From positions 62,001-126,000 of the forward strand of contig NZ_BNCD01000015.1 in assembly GCF_014656295.1 (NCBI RefSeq): a stretch of DNA of 64,000 nucleotides, given 5' to 3'. Position numbers and translations under genes: made by a program. This document shows positions 42,124-50,870 of the stretch, piece by piece. The notes beneath the pieces are model-generated. The model ran no database searches, was not told the origin of the DNA, and worked only from the letters and a program-made list of their open reading frames with translations. Each line of letters opens with the position of its first letter. Within the stretch, counting starts at the first letter, position 1. This DNA comes from Streptomyces sulfonofaciens (GTDB lineage Bacteria; Actinomycetota; Actinomycetes; Streptomycetales; Streptomycetaceae).

Positions 42124-43134
42124 CTAGGGGAGGGTAACGACCGTGGCGGCGTACGCGAGACCCGCCCCGAAACCGATGACGAGGGCGGTGTCGCCGCTCT
42201 TCGCCTCGCCGGTCGCCAGGAGCCGCTCCATGGCGAGCGGGATCGAGGCGGCCGAGGTGTTGCCGGTGGTCTCCACGTCGCGGGCGACCGTGACCGACTC
42301 CGGCAGCTTCAGCGTCTTCACCATCGAGTCGATGATCCGCATGTTGGCCTGGTGCGGGATGAAGACGTCCAGTTCGGCGGCGGTGATTCCGGCCGCGTCC
42401 AGCGCCTGCTGGGCGACCTTCGCCATCTCGAACACGGCCCAGCGGAAGACCGCCTGGCCTTCCTGCGTGATCGCGGGGAACTTCTCGGGCCGGTGGGCGG
42501 CGCCCTCGCGGTAGTCGGTCCACGGCACCGTCTGCTTGATGGTCTCGGACTTGTCGCCCTCCGAGCCCCAGACCGTCGGCCCGATCGCGGGCTCCTTGGA
42601 GGGGCCCACGACGGCCGCGCCCGCGCCGTCGCCGAACAGGAAGGCGGTCTTGCGGTCCTGTAGGTCGGTCAGGTCCGAAAGCCTCTCCACGCCGATGACC
42701 AGCACGTATTCGGCGGAACCCTCGACGACCATGCCCTTGGCGAGGGTGAGCGCGTAGCCGAAGCCCGCACAGCCCGCGGAGATGTCGAAGGCGGCGGCCC
42801 TGTCGGTGCCCAGCTTGTCGGCGATCTCGGTCGCCACCGCGGGCGTCTGCTTGAAGTGCGAGACGGTGGAGACCACCACGGCGCCGATCTGCTGCGGCGT
42901 GATGCCGGCGTCGGCGATCGCCTTGCCGGACGCCTCCAGCGACATCGCCGCGACGGTCTCCTCGTCGTTCGCCCAGTGCCGCGTGGTGATGCCGGAGCGG
43001 GAGCGGATCCATTCGTCGGACGAGTCGATCGTCTCGAGGATCACCTCGTTGGGCACCACCCGGGTCGGCCGGTACCCGCCCACGCCCAGGATGCGCGCGT
43101 ACGGGGCGCCCTTGCTCGGCTTGATCTTCGACAT
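42124..43134 (-). CDS. fabH: 3-oxoacyl-ACP synthase III
   Basis: A 336-residue initiation condensing enzyme. Nucleophile Cys 122 is in FDISAGCAGFGYAL. Catalytic His and Asn are in FIPHQANMRII and VETTGNTSAASIPLA. FGDGAGAAVVGPS is also typical. In streptomycetes FabH accepts branched and straight acyl-CoA starters, setting the iso/anteiso fatty acid pattern. It starts at ATG 43134, 17 bases after the fabD stop, in the fab operon. Confidence 0.96.
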   Translation of the reverse strand: MSKIKPSKGAPYARILGVGGYRPTRVVPNEVILETIDSSDEWIRSRSGITTRHWANDEETVAAMSLEASGKAIADAGITPQQIGAVVVSTVSHFKQTPAVATEIADKLGTDRAAAFDISAGCAGFGYALTLAKGMVVEGSAEYVLVIGVERLSDLTDLQDRKTAFLFGDGAGAAVVGPSKEPAIGPTVWGSEGDKSETIKQTVPWTDYREGAAHRPEKFPAITQEGQAVFRWAVFEMAKVAQQALDAAGITAAELDVFIPHQANMRIIDSMVKTLKLPESVTVARDVETTGNTSAASIPLAMERLLATGEAKSGDTALVIGFGAGLAYAATVVTLP

Positions 43135-43151
43135 GCTCTGGGGGCTCCTTC

Positions 43152-44216
43152 TCAGGCCTTGGTGGCGGTGGCCGTGGTGGCGGCGACCGGTGAGTCGGTG
43201 TGCCTCGCGGCGCCTGCCGCGGCGGACGCCGCGGGTGTGGCCGCCGCGGGCGCCGGTGCGGCGCTCTCGCGCAGCAGCGCACGGGCCGCGTCGAGGTCGT
43301 CGGGCGTCTTCAGCGCCAGCGTCCTGACCCCGCGCAGCGCGCGCTTGGCCAGACCGGTCAGCGTGCCGCCCGGGCACACCTCCACCAGCGCGGTCGCGCC
43401 CAGCTCCCCGAACGTCTCCATGCACAGGTCCCAGCGGACCGGGTTGGCGACCTGCCCCACCAGGCGCTCGACGATCGCGGAGCCGGTGCCGACCGTCCTG
43501 CCGTCCTTGTTGGAGACGTAGGTGAGGACGGGCTCGGCGGGCACCAGGTCCTCGGCGGCGCGTGCCAGACGGTCCACCGCAGGAGCCATGTGCCGGGTGT
43601 GGAAGGCGCCGGCGACCTTCAGCGGCACCACGCGGCGCACCCCTTCGGGCTTGTCGGCGGCCAGCTCGGCGAGCTCCGCAGCGGTCCCCGCGGCCACGAT
43701 CTGCCCCGCGCCGTTCACGTTCGCCGCGGTGAGCCCGAGCTTCTCCAGGGCCGGCAGCACGTCCTTGGGCTCCCCGCCGAGCAGGGCGGACATCCCGGTC
43801 TCGGTGACGGCGGCGGCCTCCGCCATGGCCAGGCCGCGCTCGCGCACCAGGCGCAGGGCCGCGGTGGCCTCCAGCGCACCGCAGAACACCGCGGCGGTGA
43901 TCTCGCCCACGCTGTGGCCCGCGACGGCGCCGGGCGCGACGCGGCCGGACGCCGCGGCGCCGGGCGCCTCCGGGCCCAGGGCGAGGGTGTTGCCGAGCGC
44001 GGCCGCGGACAGCAGCCCGGCCGCGACCAGCAGGGGCTGCGCCACGGCGGTGTCCCGGATCGCGTCGGCGTCCGCCCGCGTCCCGTAGTGGACGAGGTCG
44101 AGACCGATCGCGTCCGACCATGCGGCGAGGGACTCCGCGGCACCGGGAAGATCGAGCCAGGGAGTCAGGAAACCAGGCGTCTGCGCGCCTTGACCGGGAG
44201 CGACGAGTACGAGCAC
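43152..44216 (-). CDS. fabD: malonyl-CoA:ACP transacylase
   Basis: A 354-residue transacylase supplying malonyl-ACP. Catalytic Ser 102 is in VAGHSVGEITAA, GQGAQTPGF lies near the N-terminus, and the catalytic His is in AGAFHTRHMAPA. The C-terminal 40 residues are an Ala/Thr-rich tail beyond the usual domain. It starts at GTG 44216. The 89-base space to fasR contains TACAAT on the minus strand (44289-44284) with no good -35, as expected if transcription needs the FasR activator. Confidence 0.95.
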   Translation of the reverse strand: MLVLVAPGQGAQTPGFLTPWLDLPGAAESLAAWSDAIGLDLVHYGTRADADAIRDTAVAQPLLVAAGLLSAAALGNTLALGPEAPGAAASGRVAPGAVAGHSVGEITAAVFCGALEATAALRLVRERGLAMAEAAAVTETGMSALLGGEPKDVLPALEKLGLTAANVNGAGQIVAAGTAAELAELAADKPEGVRRVVPLKVAGAFHTRHMAPAVDRLARAAEDLVPAEPVLTYVSNKDGRTVGTGSAIVERLVGQVANPVRWDLCMETFGELGATALVEVCPGGTLTGLAKRALRGVRTLALKTPDDLDAARALLRESAAPAPAAATPAASAAAGAARHTDSPVAATTATATKA

Positions 44217-44305
44217 TCTCCCACTCTCTCTTGTGGATGGCGCTGCCCGCCCGTGGGGACAGGGACGAAGAACCAGAGGGGGAATTGTAGATCCCCGACA
44301 AAACC
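44217..44305 (-). promoter_or_regulatory. fabD promoter region, presumed FasR target
   Basis: On the minus strand TACAAT (44289-44284) is a good -10, while the 17-base-spaced -35 (TTCTAA) is poor. This is the segment where FasR is reported to bind upstream of fabD in S. coelicolor. Individual FasR boxes were not resolved by eye. Confidence 0.5.
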
Positions 44306-45559
44306 TTAGAACTGCGTGTCCCCGTCGGCCAAGCGCCCCAGGATCAGCGCGATCCGCAGTGTGAACGCGGAGCGTACATCGGAGGGCGACCAGCCGGTGA
44401 CATCAGTCACACGTCGGAGCCGGTAGCGCACGGTGTTCGGATGCACGAAGAGCATACGGGCGGCTCCCTCCAGGCTGCTCGCCTGCTCCAGATAGACACT
44501 CAGCGTCTCCAGCAGTGCCGAGCCTGCCTCCTCCAGTGGTCTGTAGATCTCCTCCACCAACTGCTCCCGGGCGGAGGGGTCGCCCGCGATCGCGCGCTCC
44601 GGAAGAAGATCATCCGCCAACACCGGCCGTGGTGCGTCCTGCCACGCCGAGCACGCCTTGAGTCCGGCGGCCGCGGCCTGGGCGGAGCGGGTGGCCGCCA
44701 TCAGGTCGGGCACCACGGGCCCGGCCACCACCGGCCCCGGGGCGAACGGCCCGATCAGCCCCTTGGCCACGCCCAGCGGATTGTCGCTGCCGCCCGCGAT
44801 GACGACCAGCCGGTCGCCCAGCACCCCGGTCAGAACCTGGAGCTTGGCGTGCCGCCCGGCCCGCCGGATGGCCTCCACGGTCAGTTCGCTGTCACCGTTG
44901 GGTGCCGTGCCCAGCACCACGCAGACGTGCTCCGGCGAGTTCCAGCCGAGCGCGGCCGCCCGTGAGACGGCGCCCTCGTCTGCCTCGCCGGACAGCACGG
45001 CGTTCACCACCAGCGACTCCAGGCGGGCGTCCCACGCGCCGCGTGCCTCGGCGGCCTGCGCGTACACCTGGGCGGTGGCGAAGGCGATCTCCCGGGCGTA
45101 GACGAGCAGCGCCTCGCGCAGTGCCGCCTCGTCGCCCGGAGCGGCGACCTCCTCGATCGCGGACTCCATCACCTCGATCGTGGTGCGCACCATCTCCACG
45201 GTCTGCCGCAGGGTGATCGCCCTGGTCAGCTCGCGCGGTGCCGTCCCGAAGACATCCGTGGAGATGGCCTGCGGGGAGTCAGGGCGCCGGAACCACTCGG
45301 TGAAGGCGGCGATGCCCGCCTGGGCCACCAGACCGATCCAGGAGCGGTTCTCCGGCGGCATCGCCCGGTACCACGGGAGCGTCTCGTCCATCCGCGCGAT
45401 GGCCTGCGCCGCGAGGCTGCCGGACGACTTCTCCAGGCGCTTCAACGTCGCGGCGTGCGCGTGCACCGGGTGGGCGGCGGCGTGCCCGCTCGGCCGGCCG
45501 TTCCGGGCCTGCGCCTCGGGCGGGGCGGGTTCGCTCTTGCTGGCTTCGGGTTCTGGCAC
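44306..45559 (-). CDS. fasR: FasR-type fatty acid biosynthesis activator (PucR/CdaR family)
   Basis: A 417-residue regulator. The C-terminal helix-turn-helix is the PucR type (ARMLFVHPNTVRYRLRRVTD then VTGWSPSDVRSAFTLRIALI). The N-terminal two-thirds is the GGDEF-like/CdaR sensor region, including WNSPEHVCVVLGTAPNGDSE and LQVLTGVLGDRLVVIAGG. FasR of S. coelicolor, immediately upstream of fabD, activates the fab operon by published work. Position and architecture match. It starts at GTG 45559. It is divergent from the pirin gene with only about 60 bases between the starts. Confidence 0.92.
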   Translation of the reverse strand: MPEPEASKSEPAPPEAQARNGRPSGHAAAHPVHAHAATLKRLEKSSGSLAAQAIARMDETLPWYRAMPPENRSWIGLVAQAGIAAFTEWFRRPDSPQAISTDVFGTAPRELTRAITLRQTVEMVRTTIEVMESAIEEVAAPGDEAALREALLVYAREIAFATAQVYAQAAEARGAWDARLESLVVNAVLSGEADEGAVSRAAALGWNSPEHVCVVLGTAPNGDSELTVEAIRRAGRHAKLQVLTGVLGDRLVVIAGGSDNPLGVAKGLIGPFAPGPVVAGPVVPDLMAATRSAQAAAAGLKACSAWQDAPRPVLADDLLPERAIAGDPSAREQLVEEIYRPLEEAGSALLETLSVYLEQASSLEGAARMLFVHPNTVRYRLRRVTDVTGWSPSDVRSAFTLRIALILGRLADGDTQF

Positions 45560-45605
45560 GGGGACAAGACTGCCTTATCGGTACGGTCCTGTCCGGTGCC
45601 GGGTC

Positions 45606-45611
45606 TACCGT
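45606..45611 (+). promoter_or_regulatory. -10 box of the leaderless pirin-like gene
   Basis: TACCGT, seven bases, then GTG at 45619 and ATG at 45622. No ribosome site is present. The -35 is poor (near 45582-45588). Confidence 0.45.
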
Positions 45612-45621
45612 GGATGGCGTG

Positions 45622-46278
45622 ATGGATGTGAGGCGCGCCGGCACGCGCCAGCGCGGCGGTGATCCCGCCGCCGGAATCGAATCCCTGCACGCCTTCTCCT
45701 TCGGATCCCACTACGACCCGGACAACCTGCGCTTCGGTGCGCTCATCGCCTGCAACGAGGAGCGCCTTGCGCCGGGTGCGGGCTTCGACGAGCACCCGCA
45801 CAGCCATACGGAGATCGTGACCTGGGTCGTCGAGGGCGAGCTGACGCACCGCGACTCGGCGGGCCACGCCTCCCTCGTCCGGTCCGGGGACGTCCAGCAC
45901 CTCAGTGCGGGCGCCGGTGTCCGGCACGTGGAGCGGAACGAAGGACCGCTGCCCCTGGTCTTCGTCCAGATGTGGCTGGCCCCGCTCGCGCCGGGCGGTG
46001 AGCCCGCGTACGAGGTGGTACGCGGCATCGCCGACTCGACCCCGTACGCCCTGCCCGCCGCGGGCGCCATGCTGCACGTCCGCCGTCTGCACCCCGGGGA
46101 GCGCACCGCCGTACCGGACGCGCCGCACGTCTACGTCCATGTGGTCCGCGGCACGATACGCATCGACGGCACCGACCTCGGCCCGGGTGACGAGGCCCGC
46201 ATCACGGCGGCGCGGGACCTGGCGGCGCAGGCGGTGGGCGACGTCCACGCGGAGCTGCTGCTGTGGGAGATGGCGTAG
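45622..46278 (+). CDS. pirin-family cupin protein
   Basis: A 218-residue bicupin protein. The first cupin carries the metal residues: GFDEHPHSHTEIVTWVVEGE (His-x-His...Glu region) and AGAGVRHVERNE with a further His and Glu. FVQMWLAP follows, typical for pirins. The second cupin is degenerate. Starts at GTG 45619 or ATG 45622; a TACCGT box seven bases before the GTG suggests leaderless translation. Bacterial pirins of this type have quercetinase-like activity or regulate central metabolism, including pyruvate dehydrogenase in one actinobacterial-unrelated case. Actual role is unknown. Confidence 0.88.
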   Translation: MDVRRAGTRQRGGDPAAGIESLHAFSFGSHYDPDNLRFGALIACNEERLAPGAGFDEHPHSHTEIVTWVVEGELTHRDSAGHASLVRSGDVQHLSAGAGVRHVERNEGPLPLVFVQMWLAPLAPGGEPAYEVVRGIADSTPYALPAAGAMLHVRRLHPGERTAVPDAPHVYVHVVRGTIRIDGTDLGPGDEARITAARDLAAQAVGDVHAELLLWEMA

Positions 46279-46435
46279 TACGCGCCACGCCCATGGTCCC
46301 GGTACGCCCCCCGGTACGCCCGTGGGCCGCCCTCCCGGCGCGCAGGCGGCGCTGTCCCGGGTGGTCCGGCGGGGCGCGAGGCCGAGTGGTGCGGGCCGAT
46401 CGGTGCGGGTCGGCCCGCGCGTGGCCGGCGCCGGT

Positions 46436-47272
46436 CTAGGCCTGCCCGGCCGCCGGGCCGTACTCGCGCAGTACCGCGTCCGTGAACTCCGGCCAGGACT
46501 GCACCGCCCAGGGCCCGAAGGCCCGGTCGGTCAGCACGGCGCAGCCCAGCCCCGCCTCCGGGTCCACCCAGAGGAACGTTCCGGACTGCCCGAAATGCCC
46601 GAACGTCCCCGGTGAGGACGAACGGCCGGTCCAGTGCGGCTCCTTGTGGCCGCGGATCTCGAAGCCGAGTCCCCAGTCGTTGGGGCTCTGGTGCCCGTAG
46701 CCCGGCAGCACCCCCTTCGTCCCGGGGTACTGCACCGACATCGCCGCCGCCACCGTCCGCGCGTCGAGCAGCCGCGGCGCCTGGAGCTCCGCGACGAAGC
46801 GCACGAGGTCGGCCACGCAGGACACCCCGTCCTTGGCGGGCGATCCGTCTCCCTCCAACGCGGTCCCGGCCATGCCGAGCGGTTCGAGCACCGCCTGGCG
46901 CAGGTACTCGGCGAACGGGATGTCCGTGGCCTCGGCGACATGGGCGCCGAGCGCCTCGAAACCGGCGTTGGAGTAGAGCCGCCGGGTGCCGGGCGGTGCC
47001 GTGACACGGTGCTCGTCGAAGGCGAGCCCGCTGGTGTGCGCGAGCAGGTGCCGTACGGTCGAGCCCTCGGGCCCTGCCGGTTCGTCCAGGTCGACGGCGC
47101 CCTCCTCGTAGGCGACCAGTACGGCGTAGGCGGCGAGCGGCTTGGTCACCGAGGCCAGCGGGAAGCGGCGTTCGACCGGGCCGTGGGCCCCCGTGACGGT
47201 GCCGTCCGCCCGTACGACGGCCGTGGCGGCGGCCGTCACGGGCCAGTTGTCGATCAGTGCCAGGCTCTGCAT
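46436..47272 (-). CDS. serine hydrolase of the beta-lactamase/DD-peptidase fold
   Basis: A 278-residue family S12-like hydrolase. The catalytic Ser-x-x-Lys is FPLASVTKPLAAY, Tyr-x-Asn is RRLYSNAGFEALG, and the His-x-Gly triad is GHFGQSGTFLW. There is no signal peptide, so it is probably cytoplasmic, an esterase-like member rather than a cell-wall peptidase. TAGGCT lies six bases before ATG 47272, suggesting leaderless translation. It converges on the pirin gene. Substrate unknown. Confidence 0.88.
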   Translation of the reverse strand: MQSLALIDNWPVTAAATAVVRADGTVTGAHGPVERRFPLASVTKPLAAYAVLVAYEEGAVDLDEPAGPEGSTVRHLLAHTSGLAFDEHRVTAPPGTRRLYSNAGFEALGAHVAEATDIPFAEYLRQAVLEPLGMAGTALEGDGSPAKDGVSCVADLVRFVAELQAPRLLDARTVAAAMSVQYPGTKGVLPGYGHQSPNDWGLGFEIRGHKEPHWTGRSSSPGTFGHFGQSGTFLWVDPEAGLGCAVLTDRAFGPWAVQSWPEFTDAVLREYGPAAGQA

Positions 47273-47403
47273 GCCCCGAGCCTAGCGACCGGCGCCACCG
47301 CTCCTCATGCCCGGGTGCACCGGGAAGCAGTGGCGGCGGCGGTAGCGGTGGACGTGCGGGGTGCCGCGCCCGCGGCGCGGATGGCCCGGGCCGGTGCCGG
47401 CCG

Positions 47404-47475
47404 GGATCGGTGGCGTCCCGGATCGGTGGCGTCCCTGGTGGCGTCCCGGATCGGTGGCGTCCCTGGTGGCGGCCC
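47404..47475. repeat. tandem GGATCGGTGGCGTCCC repeat
   Basis: Three copies of the 16-base unit GGATCGGTGGCGTCCC alternate with two truncated TGGTGGCGTCCC/TGGTGGCGGCCC copies. They lie between the serine hydrolase start and the acetyltransferase end, within a 226-base gap that holds nothing else. Confidence 0.65.
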
Positions 47476-47498
47476 GGGCCGGCCGTCGCTCGGGCGCG

Positions 47499-47990
47499 TC
47501 AGCGGCTCAGCCGCATCGCGGGTGCGTCGTGCCGGGCGAAGCCCAGCGACCTGTACAAGGGCTCGCCCTCGGCAGAGGCGTGCAGGTCGACCCTGGGCAC
47601 CCCGCGCCCGCGGTACCAGTCGAGCAACGCCGTCATGCAGGCCCGTGAGTAGCCGCGTCGCCGCATGTCGGGGTCGGTTGCGACGTTGAAGACGTGCCCC
47701 GTCAGGCCGAGGGGGTTGCCGGGCCCGGCGAGCCGCCGCTCCACCGTGCCCGCCGCACAGGCCGCGAGGGCCGAGGCGCGGCCCGCGCGCCCGCCGTCCG
47801 GCCGGTCCACGACGAAGACCGCGAGGTCGCCGTCCGGATCCGACAGCCGCTTGCGCAGGTCCTCCACCGCGAAGGGCTGCCATGCGACGTCGTCACTGGG
47901 CGCCAGCGAGTCGAGCATGATCTTCCTCAGCCTGACCAGCTCCTCGGCGTCCTCGGAGGTGGCGCGCCGGACGGCGCTCGGGTAGTCCAT
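47499..47990 (-). CDS. GNAT-family N-acetyltransferase
   Basis: A 163-residue acyltransferase. The acetyl-CoA loop is VATDPDMRRRGYSRACMTAL (Q/RxxGxG/A type), preceded by the strand LGLTGHVFNVA and followed by PRVDLHASAEGEPLYRSLGF, with the late Tyr acting as usual general acid. TACCGT lies exactly seven bases before ATG 47990 (minus strand 48003-47998), so translation is probably leaderless. The acceptor substrate is unknown. Confidence 0.88.
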   Translation of the reverse strand: MDYPSAVRRATSEDAEELVRLRKIMLDSLAPSDDVAWQPFAVEDLRKRLSDPDGDLAVFVVDRPDGGRAGRASALAACAAGTVERRLAGPGNPLGLTGHVFNVATDPDMRRRGYSRACMTALLDWYRGRGVPRVDLHASAEGEPLYRSLGFARHDAPAMRLSR

Positions 47991-48080
47991 GGCCGGCACG
48001 GTACCCATCGCCGCCCGGCACCGTCGCGCGGATTTCCGCGCGCAGGACCTCCGGCGGATCCGCGAGCCTGCGGGCGGTGC

Positions 48081-48111
48081 TTGCTTGGAGTGCACTCGAA
48101 GGTCATAGCGT
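48081..48111 (+). promoter_or_regulatory. MerR-type promoter with 19-bp spacer and operator
   Basis: TTGCTT (48081-48086) and TAGCGT (48106-48111) are separated by 19 bases, the over-long spacing typical of MerR-controlled promoters. The operator CTTGGAGTGCACTCGAAG (48084-48101), with one mismatch in its dyad, fills the spacer. The merR ATG follows after seven bases, so the mRNA is leaderless. Confidence 0.8.
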
Positions 48112-48118
48112 GGTGGCC

Positions 48119-48598
48119 ATGACGGTGACGGAGACCATGCGCGTACCGGCCAGGTCCGCCGGGCGGGACCCGGCCGATCCCTGTGCCACCAGGGCCGAGG
48201 TCCACCCGCGCCCCGACGGGCGCGACCAGTACACCATCAGCGAGGTCGTCGCTCTCACCGGTCTGACGGCGCACACGCTGCGCTGGTACGAGCGGATCGG
48301 GCTGATGGCCCATGTCGACCGCTCGCACACCGGCCAGCGCCAGTACTCGAACCGCGACCTGGACTGGCTCAAGCTGGTCGGCAAGCTGCGGCTGACCGGT
48401 ATGCCGGTCGCCGACATGGTCCGCTACGCGGAGCTGGTGCGCCAGGGCGACCACACCTACGCGGAACGCCGGGACCTGCTGGAGGCGACCCGCCGGGACG
48501 TGCTGTCCCGGATCGCCGAGCTCCGGGACACCCTGGCGGTACTCGACCACAAGATCAACATTTACGCTGACGCCGGACGGGCGTCGGAGAGGGTGTGA
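48119..48598 (+). CDS. MerR-family regulator
   Basis: A 159-residue regulator. The winged helix is YTISEVVALTGLTAHTLRWY followed by ERIGLMAHVDRSHTGQRQYS, residues 38-77. A dimerising helix (LVRQGDHTYAERRDLLEATR...) ends near residue 140. There is no Cys cluster, so it is not a metal or SoxR-type sensor. It has 37 residues before the helix-turn-helix, longer than most MerR proteins; an internal start cannot be excluded, but the promoter spacing supports ATG 48119. It autoregulates and controls the aldo-keto reductase gene seven bases downstream. Confidence 0.9.
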   Translation: MTVTETMRVPARSAGRDPADPCATRAEVHPRPDGRDQYTISEVVALTGLTAHTLRWYERIGLMAHVDRSHTGQRQYSNRDLDWLKLVGKLRLTGMPVADMVRYAELVRQGDHTYAERRDLLEATRRDVLSRIAELRDTLAVLDHKINIYADAGRASERV

Positions 48599-48605
48599 GC
48601 GGCGC

Positions 48606-49616
48606 ATGACCGCGATCGCAACGGCACGGCTGGGCAGCGACGGACCCCGGGTGGGCGTCCAGGGGCTCGGCTGTATGGGCATGAGCTGGGCGTACGGCCC
48701 CACCGACGCCGACGAGGCACGGGCCACCCTGGAACGCGCCCTGGAACTCGGCGTCACGCTGTACGACACGGCCGACGCCTACGGCGGGGGTGAGAACGAG
48801 AGGTTCATCTCGTCCTTCGTCAACGCCCACCGCGACGACGTGGTGGTGGCGACCAAGTTCGCCATCAGCAGCGACCCCTCCGACCCGTTCAAGCGCGTCA
48901 TCAGGAACGACCCCGCGTACATCCGGGCCTGCGTCGACGCGAGCCTTCAGCGCCTCGGCGTCGACGTGATCGACCTCTACTACATGCACCGCCGCGATGT
49001 GAGCGTGCCGCTGGAGGACTCCATCGGCACGATGGCCGAGCTGGTCCGGGCGGGCAAGGTCAAGCAGCTCGGCCTCAGCGAGGTCACCGGGGCCGAGCTG
49101 CGTGCCGCACACGCCATCCACCCGATCGCGGCCGTGCAGTCGGAGTGGTCGCTGTTCAGCCGGGACATCGAGGCCGGTGTCGTGCCCGCCGCCGCGGACC
49201 TCGGCGTCACCCTCGTGCCGTACTCGCCGCTCGGCCGGGGCTTTCTGACCGGTGCGTTCGTCAGCGCCGACAAGGAGCTCGGCGAGGACGACTTCCGCCG
49301 CCAGCAGCCCCGCTTCACCGGCGACAACGCCGCTGCCAACGCCGCGCTGCTCGCACCGGTGCGCACCGTCGCGCAGGCGCACGGTGCGACGCTCGGCCAG
49401 ATCGCCCTGGCATGGGTGCAGCAGCGGGCCGCGGTGCACGGGCTCGACGTCGTGCCGATCCCCGGCACCCGCAAGCGCAGCAGGGTGGAGGAGAACACCG
49501 CCGCCACCCGCGTCGTCCTGACCGACGACGAGCTGGCGCTGCTGGAACCGATCGCGGGGCAGGTCGCCGGCGACCGGTACGCCGACATGAACTTCACCTC
49601 GGCGGGTCGGGAGTAG
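48606..49616 (+). CDS. aldo/keto reductase
   Basis: A 336-residue NADPH-dependent reductase of the AKR13-like group. The tetrad is visible: Asp and Tyr in LYDTADAYGGGENE, Lys in VVVATKFAI and His in DLYYMHRRDVSVP. GLGCMGMSWAYG and VPIPGTRKRSRVEEN are typical of this subgroup. It should reduce aldehydes or ketones. It is co-transcribed with the MerR gene, so it is probably induced by an electrophilic or aromatic compound. Confidence 0.92.
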   Translation: MTAIATARLGSDGPRVGVQGLGCMGMSWAYGPTDADEARATLERALELGVTLYDTADAYGGGENERFISSFVNAHRDDVVVATKFAISSDPSDPFKRVIRNDPAYIRACVDASLQRLGVDVIDLYYMHRRDVSVPLEDSIGTMAELVRAGKVKQLGLSEVTGAELRAAHAIHPIAAVQSEWSLFSRDIEAGVVPAAADLGVTLVPYSPLGRGFLTGAFVSADKELGEDDFRRQQPRFTGDNAAANAALLAPVRTVAQAHGATLGQIALAWVQQRAAVHGLDVVPIPGTRKRSRVEENTAATRVVLTDDELALLEPIAGQVAGDRYADMNFTSAGRE

Positions 49617-49922
49617 TCCCCAAGGGGCAGTGGCTCCGGGGGACCGGAACGCGCCGGACGGACAGGGGGCCGGTGGGGGCGCCGGCCCACGGGACCGTGT
49701 TCCCGGGGGGCGGCGGCCGCGCCCCTGCCCGTGTGCCCGCGCTGCGGGCCGCTCCGGGCGTGGGCGGTGACCGGACGGCCGGTTGGAAGGCGTCCGGGCG
49801 GCCGGCGGACGGTGCCCGGGCACCCGTGGGCGGTGACCGGACGGCCGGTGAGGGGCCCCTCGGTCGTACGGACCGGTGGCCGTACGGACCGGTGGCCGGT
49901 CGGTCGGGGCGGTGGCGCGGGC
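49617..49922. repeat. 306-base intergenic region with 24-bp direct repeat
   Basis: An exact 24-base sequence occurs at 49760-49783 and again at 49826-49849 (core GGTGACCGGACGG). A GGACCGGTGGCCGTAC doublet follows at about 49869-49900. No gene is supported between the aldo-keto reductase and the DUF4429 gene, which end toward each other. The repeats probably mark slippage or recombination. Confidence 0.55.
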
Positions 49923-50795
49923 CTACAGTTCGGCCAGTAGCTGGGCCTTCTTGGTGCTGAACTCCTCGTCCGTGACCAGGCCCGCCTCGTGCAGCTCGCC
50001 CAGGTGCCGGATGCTGTCGGCGATGTCCGCGGGGTCGCGCCGGGCCGGGCCGGCGTGCCGCGGAAGGGCGGCGGTGGCGGCGGGGGAGGGCGCCGAGCGC
50101 AGCGCACCCAGCACCGCCGCGGCGAACGGCAGCGACTCGTGGACCGGACCGTAGCCCAGCCCGAAGACGACGGAGGCGGGATCCTGGTCCGCCTGGGCGG
50201 GCGGTGCGCCGGGCGGATCGCGGCGCAGCAGCCGCAGATGCCCCTCGAAGAGCTCGGGCGAGCGCCACTCGACCCCGGCCAGGTCGGAGACCAGGAAGCT
50301 CTGGTCGCCCGCCTTCCACTTGGCGGACGACGCGCCGGTCCAGAACCACCGGAACGACACGGTCTTGCCGTCGAAGGCGGCCTTGCCGTCGTAGGCCTTG
50401 AACTGCATCGGGGCCTCGGGCGCGGGGACCAGATAGCGCTCGGGAGCCTCGTCGCCGTCGCCGAAGACGAGCGGCCGCAGCTCGTTCGCGTAGTGGTCGG
50501 CGAGCGTCCCGCGTTCGGCCGGCAGCACCAGGCGGTAGGGGTCGCTGCTCTCCTTGAGCTGGCCCGCGGCGGCGTCCATCAGGGGGTCGGCGCCCGGTCT
50601 CGGCACGGCGTGCAGCACCACCGTGCCGCGCTTGCCAGGAGCCACCGTGAGCGCCGCGATCGCCTCATGGGGAATGCGGCGCTCGCCGAGTGCCTGGAAG
50701 AGCTTCGGCGCGCGTATCCCCCGTTCGAAGCGGATGAGCACGGAGTCCGACTCGAACTCCCAGGCGGCGTGAAATCCGGCCAGTACATCACCCAT
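49923..50795 (-). CDS. DUF4429 protein with C-terminal SHOCT motif
   Basis: A 290-residue protein. DUF4429 segments occur twice: FHAAWEFESDSVLIRFERGI... and later FKAYDGKAAFDGKTVSFRWF. The C-terminus IADSIRHLGELHEAGLVTDE with EFSTKKAQLLAEL is a classic SHOCT oligomerisation motif. There is no signal or membrane segment. The start MGDVL at 50795 is preferred over the ATG at 50804 because TACGAT lies exactly seven bases before it (leaderless). SHOCT/DUF4429 proteins are thought to tether membrane-associated or phage-related complexes, but the function here is unknown. Confidence 0.85.
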   Translation of the reverse strand: MGDVLAGFHAAWEFESDSVLIRFERGIRAPKLFQALGERRIPHEAIAALTVAPGKRGTVVLHAVPRPGADPLMDAAAGQLKESSDPYRLVLPAERGTLADHYANELRPLVFGDGDEAPERYLVPAPEAPMQFKAYDGKAAFDGKTVSFRWFWTGASSAKWKAGDQSFLVSDLAGVEWRSPELFEGHLRLLRRDPPGAPPAQADQDPASVVFGLGYGPVHESLPFAAAVLGALRSAPSPAATAALPRHAGPARRDPADIADSIRHLGELHEAGLVTDEEFSTKKAQLLAEL

Positions 50796-50870
50796 GCGAC
50801 TCATCGTATGCGGCGTACGCTTCTGCGTCGCCTCCCGCGACGAGCCTGGATTTCTCTCCTTCTACGCGCG

